Shown here one piece after another: positions 6,742 through 8,895 of a DNA stretch of 8,895 nt. The notes beneath the pieces were generated by a model. The model saw nothing but the letters and a program-made list of their open reading frames with translations. It had not been told where the DNA came from and did not search any database. A program made the translations under genes and the position numbers. Position 1 is the stretch's first letter, and each line of letters begins with the position of its first letter. Origin of the DNA: Deltaproteobacteria bacterium (GTDB lineage: Bacteria > Bdellovibrionota > UBA1018); assembly GCA_016194835.1 (NCBI GenBank), contig JACQAU010000270.1, positions 1 to 8,895 of the forward strand, written 5' to 3'.

Positions 6742-7816
6742 AAATCGGGAAGAAATATAATCTCCCTAGGATCATAAACGAAGCTAAAAACAAATTCACA
6801 AATCCAATTGGCAGCAGCACTTTCCACTCAAGTCTCATGAGCTGGTCCACTCTGAGGCGAGGAAACGTCCACCGAAACCACATAATAAAAAAAATCAAAG
6901 TTCCAGTCTTTACTAAAAACCAGAATAATGCAGGCAAAACATCCATTATATTATTAAAAGCTTGCCAATTACCAATATGAAACGGCATCCAGCCTCCAAA
7001 GAACAAAGTTACTCCAATGGCTGACACGACAAACATATTAATAAACTCAGACAAAAAGAAAAACGCAAATCTCAGACCAGAATATTCTGTATGAAATCCT
7101 CCAGTAATTTCGCTTTCACCTTCTGGCAAGTCAAATGGTGTGCGATTGATTTCAGCAATTGATGCTATTAAGAAAATCAAAAACGCAATCAAACCCACTC
7201 CTGGAGCTCTCCAAATCCACCAGCCACTATGTTGACTTAAAACTATTTGAGATAACCGCAGTGATCCAGAAAACATAACAATCACGAGGGCAGCTAGAGT
7301 TGCTGAGATCTCATAAGAAATCATTTGAGCACCAGCTCTCATGGCACCCAAAAGAGACCATTTATTGTTAGAACTCCAACCTCCAAGTAAAATACCTAGG
7401 ATTCCCAAACCGCTTACCGCTGAGATATACAAGATACAAATATTGCAATCTGCCAGTTGTACGATAGGGCTAAATGGAATCATGACAATAGCCAAAAGTG
7501 TTGCCAAAAAGCACAAGAAAGGAGCAAGTACGTGCAGCATTTTATCCGCTTGCAGTGGCACAATATCTTCCTTGAGTAAAAGTTTTATTCCATCAGCTAC
7601 AGTTTGCAGTACTCCATGCCAACCTACCCGCATCGGACCCAAGCGACACTGAAAATGAGCTGCCACTTTTCTTTCAACGTAGACAAGTACTAATCCAAGA
7701 CCCGCAACAAAAGCACCCAAGCACAACAGTCCCAGCAACAATAACCCAACAGAAACCCACAAGTCATGTGCCAAACTTTCCTGAATTTTTTGCACCAACG
7801 TCAAAGTTGTCATCAT
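6740..7816 (-). CDS. nuoH: Complex I subunit H, quinone-channel membrane subunit
   Basis: Membrane subunit that joins the two arms and forms much of the quinone chamber, 358 residues with about eight or nine transmembrane helices. Visible signatures are YVERKVAAHFQCRLGPMRVG (46-65) in the first loop, LLKEDIVP (80-87), the helix-bordering LLGAMRAGAQMISYEI (155-170), and AEINRTPFDLPEGESEITGG (221-240) continuing FHTEYSG, the acidic loop that links the quinone site to the pumps. The first ATG at 7816 overlaps the nuoD stop as ATGA. A second ATG follows directly and could equally be the start. It directly follows nuoD, where nuoE, nuoF and nuoG often intervene. Confidence 0.97.
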   Translation of the reverse strand: MMTTLTLVQKIQESLAHDLWVSVGLLLLGLLCLGAFVAGLGLVLVYVERKVAAHFQCRLGPMRVGWHGVLQTVADGIKLLLKEDIVPLQADKMLHVLAPFLCFLATLLAIVMIPFSPIVQLADCNICILYISAVSGLGILGILLGGWSSNNKWSLLGAMRAGAQMISYEISATLAALVIVMFSGSLRLSQIVLSQHSGWWIWRAPGVGLIAFLIFLIASIAEINRTPFDLPEGESEITGGFHTEYSGLRFAFFFLSEFINMFVVSAIGVTLFFGGWMPFHIGNWQAFNNIMDVLPALFWFLVKTGTLIFFIMWFRWTFPRLRVDQLMRLEWKVLLPIGFVNLFLASFMILGRLYFFPI

Positions 7817-8895
7817 TTATCCATATCCGGTACTACCAAATCTAAAGTCGAAATCATAGCTACCAAATCAGCCATACGAAACCCCGGCGCAATGTGCGTG
7901 ATTGCCCATAAATTATTAAAATTTGGAGTTCTAAAATGCACTCTGTATGGAAACTCTTTCCCATTCGATACTAAAAATACTCCTAAAATCCCGCGTGCAG
8001 TTTCAAGCTGTGAATAATAAGACCCCTCCGGCAGTTTTATTTTTACCGCAGGCTTCATGAGCATGTGCTTACCTTCGGGAACATTATCTACTAGCTGTTC
8101 TATTATATTTAGTGACTCTTTCATTTCTTCTACCCGTACCTGGTACCTATCCCACGAATCACCAACACTCCCGACAGGAACTCTGAAATTTACTTTAGAA
8201 TACACTCCATATGGTTCTAGTTTTCTTAGATCAAGTGGCACACCACTTGCTCTTAAAACCGGTCCAGTTGCACCAAAACTTACAGCGTCTTCTTTATTTA
8301 AAATGCCGATATTTTTTAAACGTTCCTTAAATATCACATTATCACTGATCAAAATTTCATATTCTCTGAGTTTTGGTTTAAAATACTCAATAAACTCTTT
8401 TATACGCTTTTGAAAATTTGGATGAATATCCGACATGATACCGCCCGGCTGTATATAATTCATAGTCAAACGGCAGCCAGTAGATTCTTCTAAAATATCA
8501 GTAATTTTTTCCCGATCACGAAACCCGTACAAAAATGGAGTAAACGCACCTAAGTCCATGCCAAAAACACCCCACCACAATGTGTGACTTTGTATTCTCT
8601 CAAGTTCAGCTAAAATAGTCCTAATTGTTTGTATACGGTCATTGGTTTCGATTTGCGCAGCTTTTTCGACAGTCATCGAAAAAGCCCAATTATTCATAAG
8701 AGCCGAAAGATAATCCATCCGATCTGTTAGATGAACACATTGTCGATACGTTAAATGCTCACACATTTTTTCAATACCGCGGTGGATGTAACCCAAAACC
8801 GGAATTACTTCCTTAATAGTCTCCCCGTCACACTTTAAAACAAGCCTTAGCACTCCATGTGTCGAGGGATGCTGAGGTCCCATATTGACAAAAAA
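7813..8895 (-). CDS. nuoD: Complex I subunit D, 49-kDa-type quinone-binding subunit (5' end beyond window)
   Basis: Peripheral-arm subunit related to the large subunit of NiFe hydrogenases, forming the quinone-reduction site with NuoB. Reading continues in frame past the ATG at 8883 to the window edge (Phe-Phe-Val-Asn before MGPQHPSTHGVLRLVL). In the family this motif is internal, so that ATG is not the real start and the first few dozen codons are missing. Counting from that Met, His9 and Tyr58 are 49 apart, as are the quinone-binding His38 and Tyr87 of Thermus. The rest is well conserved, including MDLGAFTPFLYGFRDRE, MNYIQPGG, GATGPVLRASGVPLDLRK and the C-terminal LDLVVPDMDK. It is a stand-alone NuoD on its visible side; whether it is fused to NuoC cannot be seen. 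Confidence 0.97.
   Translation of the reverse strand, partial: FFVNMGPQHPSTHGVLRLVLKCDGETIKEVIPVLGYIHRGIEKMCEHLTYRQCVHLTDRMDYLSALMNNWAFSMTVEKAAQIETNDRIQTIRTILAELERIQSHTLWWGVFGMDLGAFTPFLYGFRDREKITDILEESTGCRLTMNYIQPGGIMSDIHPNFQKRIKEFIEYFKPKLREYEILISDNVIFKERLKNIGILNKEDAVSFGATGPVLRASGVPLDLRKLEPYGVYSKVNFRVPVGSVGDSWDRYQVRVEEMKESLNIIEQLVDNVPEGKHMLMKPAVKIKLPEGSYYSQLETARGILGVFLVSNGKEFPYRVHFRTPNFNNLWAITHIAPGFRMADLVAMISTLDLVVPDMDK

Noticed and set aside
7341..7652. 103-codon plus-strand reading frame opposite nuoH
   Set aside because: Antisense shadow of conserved nuoH; no ribosome-binding site or family resemblance was seen.
8057..8413. 118-codon plus-strand reading frame opposite nuoD
   Set aside because: It is the antisense shadow of a strongly conserved nuoD region; its translation has no recognisable motif and is rich in Ser, Thr and Leu as expected for a shadow frame.

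Overview
The window is most of a respiratory complex I (nuo, proton-translocating NADH/ferredoxin:quinone oxidoreductase) operon. Every gene is read on the minus strand, so the operon runs from the right edge to the left edge: nuoD (5' end cut off by the window), nuoH, nuoI, a 281-bp non-coding gap, nuoJ, nuoK, nuoL, nuoM, nuoN. The first 62 codons of a further gene follow, apparently the alpha subunit of a 2-oxoacid:ferredoxin oxidoreductase, cut off by the left edge. The DNA is AT-rich (roughly 40% GC by eye) and looks like a chromosome of a free-living or host-associated Gram-negative bacterium. The NuoD and NuoH wording is closest to what I remember from Bacteroidota/Chlorobiota-like and some deltaproteobacterial-type sequences, but I cannot fix the phylum.

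Layout. Positions 7813-8895 (nuoD) and 6740-7816 (nuoH) overlap by ATGA, and nuoI (6181-6732) follows after 7 bp. These three supply the quinone-site and connecting Fe-S part. nuoJ (5330-5899), nuoK (5002-5340), nuoL (3026-4999), nuoM (1481-3016) and nuoN (169-1476) supply the membrane pumping arm and overlap or lie 2-9 bp apart. The nuoN stop overlaps the start of the oxidoreductase gene. The NADH-input genes nuoE, nuoF and nuoG, which commonly sit between nuoD and nuoH, are not there. The order is that of the 11-subunit, ferredoxin-type complex I, which fits the ferredoxin-reducing enzyme coupled to the end of the operon.

Three things are out of the ordinary. First, the only long gap, between nuoI and nuoJ, holds a large near-perfect inverted repeat: about 54-bp AT-rich arms around a GC-rich core that itself contains small hairpins. 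It looks like an inserted palindromic or MITE-like element. Second, NuoN is about 37 residues short in one internal place, where a whole transmembrane helix (TM10 of the E. coli protein) is expected. Third, NuoM lacks the conserved TM7 lysine of the proton path. No RNA gene, CRISPR array, transposase or complete unknown gene was seen.
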